A DNA stretch of 64,000 nt from assembly GCA_021904315.1 (NCBI GenBank), contig CM038916.1, forward strand, positions 11,125,065-11,189,064, in the 5' to 3' direction. Under the pieces are notes generated by a model. That model saw only the letters and a list, made by a program, of their open reading frames with translations, was not told the DNA's origin and searched no databases. The translations under genes were made by a program, and so were the position numbers. The stretch is from Sphagnum magellanicum (taxonomy: Eukaryota > Streptophyta > Sphagnopsida > Sphagnales > Sphagnaceae). Positions 24,401 to 36,000 of the stretch are shown piece after piece. The number at the start of each line of letters is the position of its first letter. The first letter of the stretch is position 1.

Positions 24401-24640
24401 TTAGGTAAAAAGCCTAACCCCTTATTTCGGAAATGCACCCACCCTACACAAATGTGTTGACACCATTGAAGATATGCTCCCGTGAATACAAGACCCCCCA
24501 CACCTAGTTTCAAATTTTTATTAGGTAAAAAGCCTAACCCCTTATTTCGGAAATGCACCCACCCTACACAAATGTGTTGACACCATTGAAGATATGCTCC
24601 GGTGAATACAAGACCCCCCACACCTAGTTTCAAATTTTTA
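24401..24640. repeat. Near-perfect 120-bp tandem duplication
   Basis: Bases 24401-24520 are repeated at 24521-24640 with a single difference (C at 24481, G at 24601). The near identity implies a recent duplication. Because 120 is divisible by three, a minus-strand frame stays open and repeats a 40-residue peptide, but nothing else suggests a gene. Confidence 0.95.
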
Positions 24641-24969
24641 TTAAGCGTGTTATTGAAAGTGGTCACAACCTTATGCTAGATTCACATTGAGGTGGGAAAT
24701 GGGGGTAAAGTAAAAGAATAAACCAACCCTAATGCTATTCCATTCTAACAAAATGGCTAAAAGATGACTTGGCAAATGACATGGCATTGAGGTTAAGGCG
24801 GGGGTGTTGGCATATATCTTAACCCCAGGTATAAATATCTTCATTTTTTCTAGATTTGGGATCAAGTTAGTGTGGAATAAGGAAGTTAGTTTGACCCCTT
24901 TATATTTCAAACCCCTTCATGTTCACAAGAGCTTCTAATGTTGTTTTTCTTGCCAACATACTCTCTTTC

Positions 24970-25540
24970 ATGTGAGAGAGCACCCCAAAATAATGGGCAG
25001 CAACAAAAACTGTTTTCAACTTTTACAATCTGCCCATATAAAATTTTGAACGTGCCCCACAGTTTTGGAGCTTAAGGATTTTTCCAGAGTGCCCAAAATG
25101 TTTGAGTATAAATGAAAACATTTTTCAACGTTTCTAAGGCATCCAAAATCCCTAAATGCCAAAATTTTTTAGAGCATCAGGATTTTTCAGAAGTGCACAA
25201 AACGTTTGGGCAGAAATGAAATTATTTTCAACCTTTATAATATTTTTTGGCAAAATAAGATCCCAAAACTGCCCGAAATATTTGAGCATCCCCAATCTTT
25301 TCAAGCATTTTCCCCCAAATTTTGAGCAGAAATGAAATTTTTTCACCCTATGCAATTTGCCCAAAATTATCGGGCAGAATAAAAATTCGCAGTCTGCCAA
25401 AGAAAAACAAATTCTACCATACTGAAAAACATTTCTCTGGAATTCTCTAAAGTGCCCAAATGTTTGGGGCAGAATGGAAAAAAAATTCCGAAGTTTCCCG
25501 AAGCTACCCAATTTTTTTTATTAGTTTGGGAAACCCCTCA
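24970..25540. repeat. Degenerate repeats with 'TTTGGGCAGAAATGAAA' theme
   Basis: A loosely repeated phrase (AAAATGTTTGGGCAG, AAATGAAATT, TTTTTCAACNTTT, TTTGCCCAAAA) recurs at irregular spacing. It looks like an old, decayed tandem array or transposon remnant. Confidence 0.4.
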
Positions 25541-26900
25541 ATGTGGGCCAGTTAACCGAAAGGGTTAAATTAACCCAAATATTAAAATACTATTTTATTG
25601 GGGATTAGTTTATTCCTTATATTTTTAGTTATTTTATCCCCCAAATCAAGAGAGGGATAAATGGAATAAAATATCCCTACTAACCCTTGGTGTGAATCAA
25701 TGGTTTTTTTTTTTTTTCATTTTTTTGATATCCAAATTATAGCGAAATTTAACCAAAAAATATCAAAATTAGTTCTACTTCCACTAGAAAAACAAAAAAA
25801 AAACCAAAAATTTCTCAATTTCTTTGTCGAAAAATATCGAAATTTTGACAGGAAAAAAAAAACATTGGTCTGAATCCAGCATTAATTAGGGGGCGAGTCT
25901 AAATATCTGGGCCTATTTGGTGCTTCTATTAACTAGGTAGTTGGGGGTTGCACCCAAAGTTTTGAACTGTAATTGGCCCATCACAAATGTTTTTTGAAAC
26001 ATTGGGCACTCCCCAAAATAGAAGCACATGGGTATTTATTCCCTTTGGGCCCCCTTTAATAGTTATATATATATATATATTTCTAAAATTTTAACTTTGG
26101 GCAAAAAACATATGAGACAATAGTGTGATGCCATTGGGAACATCTTGGGGAACACATTGAAACTTGATGGAACAACTTGGGAATTCAATGGGAACTCATT
26201 GAGGACAGTTAAAAAAAAATCCCTCCCCCCCACCCCATTGGCCCCAAACCCAGAAAAAAAAATTGAGCTCTTTTTGAGTGCCTATTGAGTCTTCTTCTCA
26301 TTGGCCGTATGAAAATTATGTGTAGGGTAAAAAAGCCGACCCTTGAGGGCTTTATATGCTGTAAAAACCACCCGTCATTATTTATTTATTTTTCTTGTGA
26401 TACGTGGATACCCGTTTGGGTAGCATCCGGAAAAAAATGATGACGGATGTTTCGGAAAACAAAAATGCCTGTCTCTGCCACTAGCATTATGTTTTTCAAA
26501 ACACCCATCGCCTCATTACGCCATGTAAGGCGACCTGCAACTTCACTACAAAAAAAACTTATTCGGCTCCGGCCCCCTTCCCCCATACGCCCAACCAAGG
26601 TGAACAAGCACGGACGATGATGTACCTTGACCTTTCCGAGTGAGGCCTCTTAGTGGCCATATTAAGCCCCCCAAAAATTGTTAGATTTGAATTTAGAGAT
26701 CATGATTTAGTCTAAGCATGGAATATTTGTAATTATACTTAGAAATTATTTAATATGAAAATTTGGTATTCTTTTACTATGGTACACCAATGTGGGTGGG
26801 TTCTGGTTAACCCAAGGCCCATATCCAACCCCCCCACCAAATCAAATAAAAGAAAAAAAGAAAAGAAGGGGGTAGAAAAGACTGAAAACTAAAAAACCGG
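25541..26900. other. Spacer upstream of the DCD-polymerase gene
   Basis: AT-rich with poly-A/T runs and a TA run near 26,057-26,075. No exon or RNA gene is supported. Confidence 0.4.
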
Positions 26901-27568
26901 CCAATTGAACAGTGACAAGTCAGCTGCCGGATGTCAAACCCTGGGGGTGGAAGCGGAGCGCCGCCTACTAACCTGTCCGGCACAGTTCGGCACCCGGAGA
27001 AATCGCGGGCCCCATTCCCTTACCCGCGCGACGCCCGAAGCGCCTCCACGGTCTCTCCTCCCTCTTCTTCCTCCTCCCGTTGCTGCCGCTACTGCTGGCT
27101 CTGCAGACCTCGCGCTCGCTCTCTCTTCTCTCTCTCGCAAACATCAAGCTGTTCTACAACTGCGCGCTTTTCGTTTCGTTTCCTCATTCTTCTCTACTAG
27201 TTTTTCCCAGATTCCGCTTTTACGCGCCACCCACTTCCCACAAACCGCGCACACCAGTGTATTGTGTATGTGTTTTTGTGTGGGAGGTTGTTGTAGGGGT
27301 GAGACTCTATTGCTGTTTGTTGTTATTGTTGTGGTGGTGCATTTCCTTGTTTGTTAGTTTTCTCGCTCGCTCGCTCATTAGTGCTGCAATCAACTCTTCT
27401 GGTTTTCTTCTGTCAGGTCGAGTCTTAATTCAAGGGCAAGGCGTCATTGAGTATGGTGTGACTGACCGAGAGGGTGCCCAAGGGGGCCCGGGTGGGGGGA
27501 GTGGGTGGGTGGGGAGAGAGGAGAGGAAGGGAGAGTGGAGCTTCTGTGGCCAGATTGGAGAAAACAAC
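26900..27568 (+). promoter_or_regulatory. Probable promoter and 5' leader of the DCD-polymerase gene
   Basis: Composition turns GC-rich with pyrimidine-rich CT tracts (about 27,050-27,140), typical of plant core promoters and leaders. A good 3' splice site (TTCTTCTGTCAG, ending about 27,417) suggests a leader intron. A three-codon upstream ORF (ATG GTG TGA at 27453-27461) precedes the main ATG if the leader starts upstream of it, and could dampen translation. The frame of the main ATG is open back to 27,080, but those residues look like untranslated leader. Confidence 0.4.
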
Positions 27569-28132
27569 ATGGTAGCCACCAAACGGAGCAGTACCCATGT
27601 GGAGTTCAATCCGAAGCAGAAAGGAGGAGGAGGAGGAGGAGGAGCAGGAGCAGGAGGAGGAAGTAGTAGTAGCAGTAGCGTTGTCAGTGAAGGCGGGGTG
27701 GTGGCTGCTTTGATTGAACCGCTTGGAGGTTTCATCTTCGTGTGCAACAATGATACCATGAACGAGGATTTCGAGCGCCATCTATTTGGTAAAGAAAGCC
27801 TCCCAGAGTTCATCTTTGCCTTTGTTGTGCCTTCGTCCCCTTGCAGCAATTCCGTTTGTTTCCTTCCCAGCTTCTTTTTCTTCTTCTTGTTCTCCTCCTT
27901 GGGTTTCTATATTGAGCTTTTGTTCCTGGATCCAACTATTGTTGGGTGGCAAGGTTTCTGCTTGAATTCTGTATGTGGGTTTTGTAATTCTGGAACCTCT
28001 GCAAAGGTATGTGTGGGGGTAATGTATCTGGATGGCATGACTGTGATGTGGATTCTGCCATTTGCAGTTGTGCCAGAACAACTCTTTTGCAAACATTGTA
28101 TGAATGAATGAAGACAGACCCTGAAAGACATG

Positions 28133-28195
<63 letters not shown>

Positions 28196-31100
28196 CTCTT
28201 TTTTAGACTGTTATTTCTTCATCGAGCAAAGGCTAGGGTTTCATTGGAATCACACTCGGAGGAGAACAGAGAGAGAGAGAGAGATTCTCATTTGGAGACT
28301 GTTATTCTTTCATTCTGCAGAGGGTAGGGTTTCATTGGAATAACACACAGAGGAAAACAGAGATAGAGAGAGATTCTCTTTTGGAGACTCTGTTAATCCT
28401 TCATCGTTCAAAGGCTAGGGTTTCATTGGAATCACTCTCAAAAGAAAAAAGCTCAAGCCCTTTGTTTTTTGTATCAAAACAGATTCACCCATTGTATCTG
28501 TCTGTCTGTCTGTCTGTCATTCATTGCACATCCCTTCTCTTTCCTCCACTGAGAGAAAAAAGTTTTTGACAAAATTTTCATCAATCTAGGGTAATGGAGT
28601 TTCTGCATTTGTCTCGTCAAGCTTGCTGCCAGCCTAGCAAGCCCTATTTCCAGGCACCCTAACCCTCGGGATGCTGTTTACTCTATCTCCACTTTGTTTG
28701 ACTTCAGCCCTAGCCCTTCAATCTTCATGACATAATGAGGTACACATTTGCAATCGTGCACAAGCTGGCACTTTTGAAGCTTCCTGTATTGTGGTTTTAG
28801 GAGGTAAAATCCAAAAGATATCTCTGGGGCCATCTCCAGGCCTCCCCTTTTGCATGCATATGTTTGCTAGGGCTTTAGGAGGGCATTCCTTGCACACTTA
28901 GGGTAAACTAGGTTGGTGAGGTTCTGAAGCCTAGAGTCAGTGTAGAAACCTGTGTTTGTGAGGAGGTACAAAATGGCTGGAGTTCTCCATGGAAATTGGT
29001 AGTGTATTATGTTCCACTTTTAAGATGTGCTGATTCTCCAAAACCGACAGAGGGTACCATTTTTTATGGAGTTTGTTTTCTGAGTCCTTGCATTTCTGTA
29101 ATACCCAGTTTTGTGTGTTGAATGAATGTATACAGGGCTGCCTCAAAGGTATCAAGATACTGTGCGGGCCATACAACCAGGGCTACCTCTTTTTCTTTAC
29201 AATTATTCAACTCGGTGTTTGCATGGTGTATTTGAGGTTCCCTTCTCTGTTGCCACCACTCTCCTTCCACTTCCCTCTTTGAGCCTTGCTTTCTTGGAAT
29301 ATATGGTTTGGTGGAATGTATGTGCAAATGTATAAGAAGAGTCTACAGACGGCAAGAAAAAAAAAGCTCACAGCAGATCTGAACTGTTTTCCTCGAAGTT
29401 TGTGAGGAGTTGGTTATTAAGATTTTGTGTCTTATGGTGCGTCCCGTTTGTAGGCATCAAGTGACGGGGGCTTGAACTTAGAGCCAGGTGCTTGGGAAAA
29501 CAAAGACACTCGCAAAAATGGTCGGCAACAATCATCTCGGTTTCCTGCACAGGTTGTTGACTTACTTTTTCCATCATTTGCATGGTCATGATGAACTTGT
29601 GAATGTGGGAATGTTCAAGCATGATCGGTTATGCATTGCCTGAATTCACGAATTTTCAGGGATCCCCTCTAAAAGATTGTTGCAAACTAGTGAGATAGCA
29701 ACGTGGACCTGATGAGCAAAGGGTTTTTCTCTCTCTCTGAGTTTTCTTCAATGTTACAGGTCAGAGTGCGGTGGCGAGAACAGAGACCTCCTCTGGAAGA
29801 GGAGACATTCCGCCCATTGCTGTATCACTATGATGGGCCAAAGTTCCGACTTGAGCTTTCCAAGGCTGAGGTAAGCATCATATCAGATGGGTTCTTTATG
29901 AACTACTGAATGTCTGATGGCAGTCCAAAAGAAAAGAATTCTGATCTAAGTTGCAAAGTATATGACTTCTTGGTTCTTGGTGGATGAAGCAATTGTAGAA
30001 GTGTGTTTCTTGGTTAAACTTCTCCTGCGCTGCTGTTTAATACAAATAATGTCTGGTGCAGGCAGATGATTTGTTGAAGCTGTTTGGAACAACATCCCAT
30101 CACCACCAGGAGATGGTGGAAGCTGAAGAAGATTTTGGAGGGGAATGGGAGAAGGTGAAATCCAAGAGTAAATTGACTCGGATAAACCGTCCCCCTCCTT
30201 CCAAGAGATCCACTTCCCCAAATTCACCAGCAGCAGGGCGAAAGCGGTGGGGCCCACTAGCCAATGGCTCCGCCACCACCAGCAGCACTGCTGGAGCAGC
30301 TCACTCTAGTCACAACACTCCTGTAAATGGTGATGCTTTCATTCATGGCAGGGAGTCCAGGGCAGATATTGCCCAAAGGTGGAGATCAGATTCGGACTCT
30401 TGGAGTGGTTCTTCGAGTGCAGGTATATCTTCTTCTAGTTGGGTTTCACAGGATGATGATAATAGTAAGCCTAAGAAGGGGAGCAGCAGAGAGGACGGAG
30501 GGTCACTTGCTCACACAAGTACGACTGGCGAGTTTTGTGAGTCCCATGACGAGACGATTTTGAAAGGTGAAGAAGAAGAGCAGGCAAATGGGTGCCTTGA
30601 GGATGGCAGTGAAAGGGACTCCAGAGCTGATTCTGAAGAGCTGTGCGTGGAGTTGAATGCTGTGAGAAGTAACAAAGGTTGGGATCCCCAATTGGATCCG
30701 CAAGCACCTGTGCGTGGAGAATTTATATCGTACAGTGCAGCCTTGAAAGCTGGCACAAATGTTTCTGGCACAGAGAGTTGTAATATTGATGGCCTTAGTC
30801 CTAATGCAGGTTCTGAAGGTGGAGATGGTGGGCAGATTGCCAGCACCATTGTAAGTGCAGCAGGGAGCAATAGAGCTTCTTCTTCCAGTACAGGTGGTGC
30901 CCTGACACCATCCACTCCTGGAGATGTTAGGATAGGTGTGTCAAAACAAGCAATAGAGCCTAGGGCAAGAAGCAAAGGCTTGAATGTGGATGGAGGGTAT
31001 TCACAACCAATTTTGGATGGTGTGAATCTAGGTGTGCAAGGAAGGCAAGAACAGAAAGAGGATGTAGTGATTGGGGAGGGAGAGGTGAAGAGAGGAGATA

Positions 31101-34100
31101 AGGTGCCAGCAGCATGGAGCAACAGCAAGTCAACTTTGGCTGCCAGGTTAGCAGGTGCAGAAACTGAGTCTGCTCCATCAGGAAGGTTACATGGAATCTG
31201 CAAATCTGTTGTGAATGTGGGTTCTGTGGACTCCAATATAGGGAGGAAAAAAATAGATGAGGATGGGTCCAGGAATAGGTTGCAGGAGAGTGAGAGAAGA
31301 GTAGATAGATGTGGTGGCAGCAGCCCTCAAGCAAGGCAGGTGATTGTAGGTGCTAGAGATAACACAAGCAAGCCACTGGATACTGCTTCCAGGACAGTTG
31401 CCTGGCAAGGAAATGATGCAGCTGTCCTTCGCCGATTGCATGAACCTCTGTTGGCAGTGAGTGATAATAGCTTAATGAATGGTAGTTCTTCTGGGCACCC
31501 ATCATCTCCTCATCTTGATGCTGTCAAGACTAAGCCAGTTGTTGTGGCTACAGCTGCCCCTCTGCAGCTGCGGGCCCCGCTGGCAGTGGCAGCAGATAGT
31601 AAGCAAAATGCTCAGACTACAATGTCTGATGAGCTGATGCAGAGTGCTTGGCCTGTGGATGTCTTGGCTGAAGTTCCTCAACTGTCTGCAGTGTTACCCT
31701 CCCCGAAAGGACTGCATTCAAGAAAAGGTGCACAGACACCACCGTTCCAGCCCAGTTGTCCTGTCCATGAGCCGTGGAGGGGCCAGCAGAATGACCAGTT
31801 AAAACAAGAGGAACAGGCAGAAGAGAAGGTGCATGTTCAGAACATGCAATCACATCAGTACCGACAGCTTGGTCAGAATTTGATGCCTCTTCGAATACCG
31901 ACACCTACTCCATCTTCTTTGCAGCAGCAACAACATCATCGTCACCCACCTGTCTCACCTGCCCCTTCCAACACTTACTACCGTGACCGTGCACAGGCAC
32001 GCATGCGCACAGGTGCAAGTTCTGTTGATGCAGGCCCTCATTTAGTAGCCTATCGACCTATCAGCCGAGTTCCACCAGATGGAGGCACAGGATTCCAGAA
32101 TGGGTACATACAAGGAGGTTGGGGATTCCCTTCCCCAGTGCCATTGTTGACACCAATGTCCCCGATTGGGGATGATGGGTTCTTTGCACTTCCACCACCT
32201 CAGTTATTGGGTAATGTGGACATACTGCACATGGAGATTGCAGAGTTTGCTGCAATTGCAAGGCCATCACCTGATGCCAGGATTCGTGCAGAAGCTGCAG
32301 TTGATTGTGTCCGTGAGGCTGTGAAACAACTTTGGCCTGGCGCAGATGTTGAGGTGAGAGCACCAGAACTGTTCCACTCATTCCCAGGCAATTGGTTTCT
32401 CCATAGCATCCTGGTTCTAACTCCTGTTATATGAAGTTCCTCCTTTCATGCCTTATTAGCTTTGCTTTTGTGGTGCACCTGATTTAGCAAAAATGTGGGT
32501 TCAAACTACCAGATGTACAATTTCAAACTCTGTGGTCACAGTTTCTATTGAAATCCTGAATCTTATAAGTGTACTGATCTTTGTGATATTTGTCAGGTAT
32601 TTGGCTCTTTTGCGACTGGTTTATGCCTACCCCACAGTGATGTGGATGTGGTGGTAGTGGATTCACCTCCTCTTCCTGATACACCTGAAACTGCTGCACT
32701 GTCGGGTGCACGAGCTCTTGCTCCGTTGATTCGAGTCTTGGGTACAGCTTTAAGAGGGTATGGATGGTGTGAAAGTCTCAACACAATTGATTCAGCATCT
32801 ATGCCAGTGATTAAGCTCCACTGCAGGCCCTCCATCACATCTGTGGAGGGCTGCCAACCCACTTCTCCAACCACTTCTGTTGCCATTGACATAACAATCG
32901 GAGGGAGAAAGACAGGGAGCCCTGGAGGAAGAAATCAGGAGGCAGCAGAGAGACCTGGCAGTAGTGGTGGTGGAGAAAGTCTGCAAATAAATGCAAAGTT
33001 TGAAGCAGCAACAAAGTCTCACAATGGTGCAGCAGCAAGGGAGTATGTGATTGAAAGGCTTCGGCAATTCCCTGCATTAGCACCCCTGGTATAGCTGTGC
33101 CCAATCAAATTTGCTCATGCATTCATTGCTGCTATTTCTCTTTCATTCAGTATGCTGTTGCATGATGGACAATCATCATTTCTAGTTCTGATGGCAGGTG
33201 CTTCTACTGAAGTCGTATCTACACCACAGAGGTCTGAATGATGTCTACACTGGAGGTCTTGGATCATTTTCACTGACACTCATGCTAGTGTTCTATTTGG
33301 AGGTAAATTTTTTTCTTCTGATACCAGGTTTGTTGAAATGTTTCTGTGTAGTTGTTTGTTCATTTGTTTCTTTTTGGCAGCAGTTAGATTACATGTTCCT
33401 CCACTGTCTGTAAGGCCACAACTTGTCTGTCATGAATCTTACCATTTCATGCCTGTGGCAGCGAGCACCTGTTTCCTGTGGCATCTCCCAAGGTTCATTG
33501 AGACCCCAAGAAGCTCCTCCTCCTCCCTCAGAGTCGGCTCTGGCTTCTTCATCTGTGAGCTTGTTGCCTCTGAGCAAACCACCTGTTGATTGTTCACTGG
33601 CATCTGTATCATCAGGCACAGATTCCTTAGACTCTTTTGATGAAGGTGCTTCCTACTCCTCGGGATCAACTGACACAACAACCTTGGCATCAACTAGAAC
33701 CTCTGCTTCTTCTTCTTCTTCTTCAAGTTGCTGTTCTGAAACATCTTTATCACATGGTGGGTATTTTCATACCGAATTGTGGCATTTTGGTGTTTGAAAG
33801 TCTTTTGCATGTAATGCTTGAAGGGGTGCTAAAATGCTTTGATTTTCTTTTTACGGGTTTAGGGCAAGAGCTTCAAGGTGTGGCCATATAGCCAACTGAA
33901 CCCCGCAGCCCCCCCTGATTTTGAACATTGGGTCTGAATCTTTTCAGCTACAGTTCCATGGAGTGACACCATCACCTGATGGGTTTCAACGTGGAATTTG
34001 ATTTCAAGCTTTTTGGCTTGCTTCATGTAGGAAATGATGATGATGTGCAAAGTGGGTGGGTCTCACTTGGGAGGATTCTCTTTTTCTCCTGTAGTAGTGA

Positions 34101-35381
34101 GCCTGGATTCTTGAGATGAAAGAAACCTTGCAGTTTCTTGTGATGTGAGAAAAAGGGTTTCTCTAACCTAGCATTGAAGGACGCCCACTACCCTTCTTTT
34201 TGGATTCTTTTCTCTGCCTATGTTTCATTGCTGCAGCGTATGTTAAAATCAGTCTCTATGAATCTGATATGAGCAATTGATGGTTGGACTGTCTGCAGGA
34301 GGGACACCAATTACAATAAATTTGTCGACACCTGTTCTTTCAAGCAGTGGTGAGCCTGCCATCCGAAGGGCAGGAGGCATTGTGGAGGAGCTGCTCATAT
34401 CTATGCAATCAGTGCCACCTCCCAATCTGGGGCTGTTGTTAATTGGCTTTCTGCAAAGTTTTGGGAGAGAGATTGACTTTTCACATGTCCGCCTTGTCTT
34501 GAAGGTACTACACATTGCAGTCCATTGTGCTAGTGTAGAGATAGGAGGATGTATCTTCTCATGTATCTGAAGACTTTCTGTCAGCTTCTTATGTGCCTTT
34601 TGTTTGGGAGGATTACAGGGAAGAAATGGGACCAGTGGGGTTTTAGGGTTTAAGGTTTACTACACATACAGTCGATTGTGCTAGTGTAGAGATGGGAGGA
34701 TCTAACTTCTTGTGTGTCTGAAGACTTTCTGTCAGCTTCTTATGTGCCTTTTTGTTTGGATGGATTGCAGGGAAGAAATGGGACCGGCGGGGGTTTGTTT
34801 TGGGCTGACAAGGTTTCACGACCAATGGCACTCTGTATTGATGACCCTCTTCGTCCTGGTGCCAACATTGGCGCTGGCTCATTTAACATGTTTCATGTCC
34901 AAGTAAGACAACAATAAAAACACCCCCTCTGTTTCATTCTATTGCAGCATGTGGGTTAAAATCTGGCTGTTGGTAGACACTTTTCAGCTCTCAAGGTTTG
35001 AATAGAAAATCAGATTTGCTTTGGGGATTTATCTTCTTGTATGTCTATTTCCAGAGCTAGTAATCACAGGTGAAGCTACTTCATGCATAACAAGGGGTGC
35101 AATTGAATCGCTCTTTCTGAGCATTGAAGAGTGCAATCTGGTCGAGTGCAGTTCTTTCATGGCATGTTGTGCGCCAGGTGGTGTGTGAGATTCTAACTTG
35201 TAGTTTGCTTCCCATATTCTATACTCAGGTGGCAATGCAAGACATGCTTCAAATGTTGACAAGGTCTTTGGGAGTGACAAGCTCTGAGAGGGTTGATAAT
35301 ACGGACCCCAGCTGCAGGCAACCCTTACGGTTATTGGATCAACTGTTTGTAATGGACAACTTGTCAGCTGCGACTCAGTAG
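27569..35381 (+). CDS. DCD domain fused to TRF4/Cid14-type non-canonical poly(A) polymerase
   Basis: Eleven exons give 1401 residues: 27569-27788, 29136-29236, 29454-29552, 29760-29870, 30062-32353, 32597-33088, 33198-33302, 33462-33756, 34299-34504, 34771-34902, 35229-35381. All phases close. The N-terminus is Gly/Ser-rich. A plant DCD domain covers about residues 52-185 (GFIFVCNNDTM, FLYNYSTRCLHGVFEA, KFRLELSKAEADDLLKLF). A 700-residue disordered linker follows. The nucleotidyltransferase begins near 900: GSFATG...SDVDVVVVD (Asp956, Asp958), third Asp in AIDITIG (about 1039), then YTGGLGSFSLTLM, NLGLLLIGFLQSFG and ALCIDDPLRPGANIG. Enzymes of this type add short A tails that mark nuclear RNA for exosome decay. 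The catalytic triad is present. DCD domains act in plant stress and cell-death proteins. The exon that ends the DCD domain continues into the linker, so this is one gene. A Ser-rich stretch of roughly 100 residues interrupts the polymerase part. Confidence 0.82.
28134..28193. repeat. GA microsatellite in intron 1
   Basis: An uninterrupted (GA)n run of about 58 bp lies in the first intron of the DCD-polymerase gene, just left of a 90-bp minisatellite. Confidence 0.95.
28184..28450. repeat. About 90-bp minisatellite, three copies, intron 1
   Basis: Three copies start near 28,184, 28,275 and 28,363. Each runs GAGAGATTCTC, GGAGACT-like, a TTCATC...AAAGG-like block, TAGGGTTTCATTGGAAT and a final AACAGAGA-like tract. 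It seems to have grown from the edge of the adjacent GA run. A TCTG run follows at about 28,498-28,518. Confidence 0.75.
28520..29135. other. Remainder of intron 1 of the DCD-polymerase gene
   Basis: No further exon is seen. The phase-1 donor at 27,788/27,789 and the acceptor TATACAG before 29,136 restore the DCD reading frame directly. Confidence 0.6.
34503..34795 (+). repeat. Tandem duplication spanning a splice acceptor (intron 9 / exon 10)
   Basis: The block from about 34,503 to 34,645 is repeated at about 34,655-34,797. Both copies share TACTACACAT, TGTGCTAGTGTAGAGAT, GAAGACTTTCTGTCAGCTTC and GGGAAGAAATGGGACC. The copied unit includes the acceptor and the first bases of exon 10, so a decoy acceptor lies at 34,617-34,618. 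The decoy frame hits a stop about 60 bases in. Confidence 0.8.
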
Positions 35382-36000
35382 TGCAATAATGCATGTAGAT
35401 ACAATTTGTCTGTTGATCAGGTTTTTGGAATGGACCACTCAAGGACCCTTCACAACCCCAGTTAGTGGCTGTTCAAATTCAAGTAGTCAAGCTTCTGGAG
35501 GGGGGAGCAGCAAAACATGGGTTTGCAGTTTTTTGTCACTGTTGGGCAATATCCAACTTTGTGACAACTGTGAATGGGTTCAATTTTTTTGCAGATTGTT
35601 TTTTTGTCGCTACAGTAAGAGAGTGTTTTCTTAGACAGTTTATCTGGGATGCATAGATACTTGACAAATGTTAACCAGCATGAAGTCAGAGATTTGGAGG
35701 ATAATCCCATGGCAGACAGATGAGGCAGTGAAGATTTTTTTAAAAAGATGGAAATATGGCCCACCACCAGATTGAAGAAATAAAGTATTGCAGACAGCAG
35801 GCAGTGGAGCTCCACTTATGCAGGAGCAGTGATCCACTGCTTTGAAGTAGTCACTCACTTCATGGTTGTTCTTGTGGGGTTGTAGAATCTGCAATGTTGT
35901 TTGCTTTGATGCTCACTTTGTGTGCTGTCCATTTTGCTCTTTTTGTGTCCTCCATCTCTGAGCTTTGCAAGCACTGTCTCACCTCTTGTGGTGGCAGTTT
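35382..36000 (+). other. 3' region of the DCD-polymerase gene
   Basis: Likely 3' untranslated region with an AATAAA-like signal near 35,778. A further basic, Gln-rich frame at about 36,110-36,290 is not needed by the model, since exon 11 ends in a clean TAG. It could belong to an alternative 3' end. Confidence 0.4.

Noticed and set aside
24385..24666. Minus-strand frame with a repeated 40-residue peptide
   Set aside because: Created by the 120-bp tandem duplication, whose length is a multiple of three; no start, domain or splice context.
27080..27568. Start of the DCD-polymerase protein at an upstream in-frame codon
   Set aside because: The frame is open but the translation is leader-like (Phe/Leu/Cys-rich, no family match), while the ATG at 27,569 has a good context and leads straight into family-like sequence.
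30511..31236. 241-codon minus-strand frame inside the DCD-polymerase gene
   Set aside because: Antisense to the low-complexity linker of exon 5, where stops are rare on both strands.
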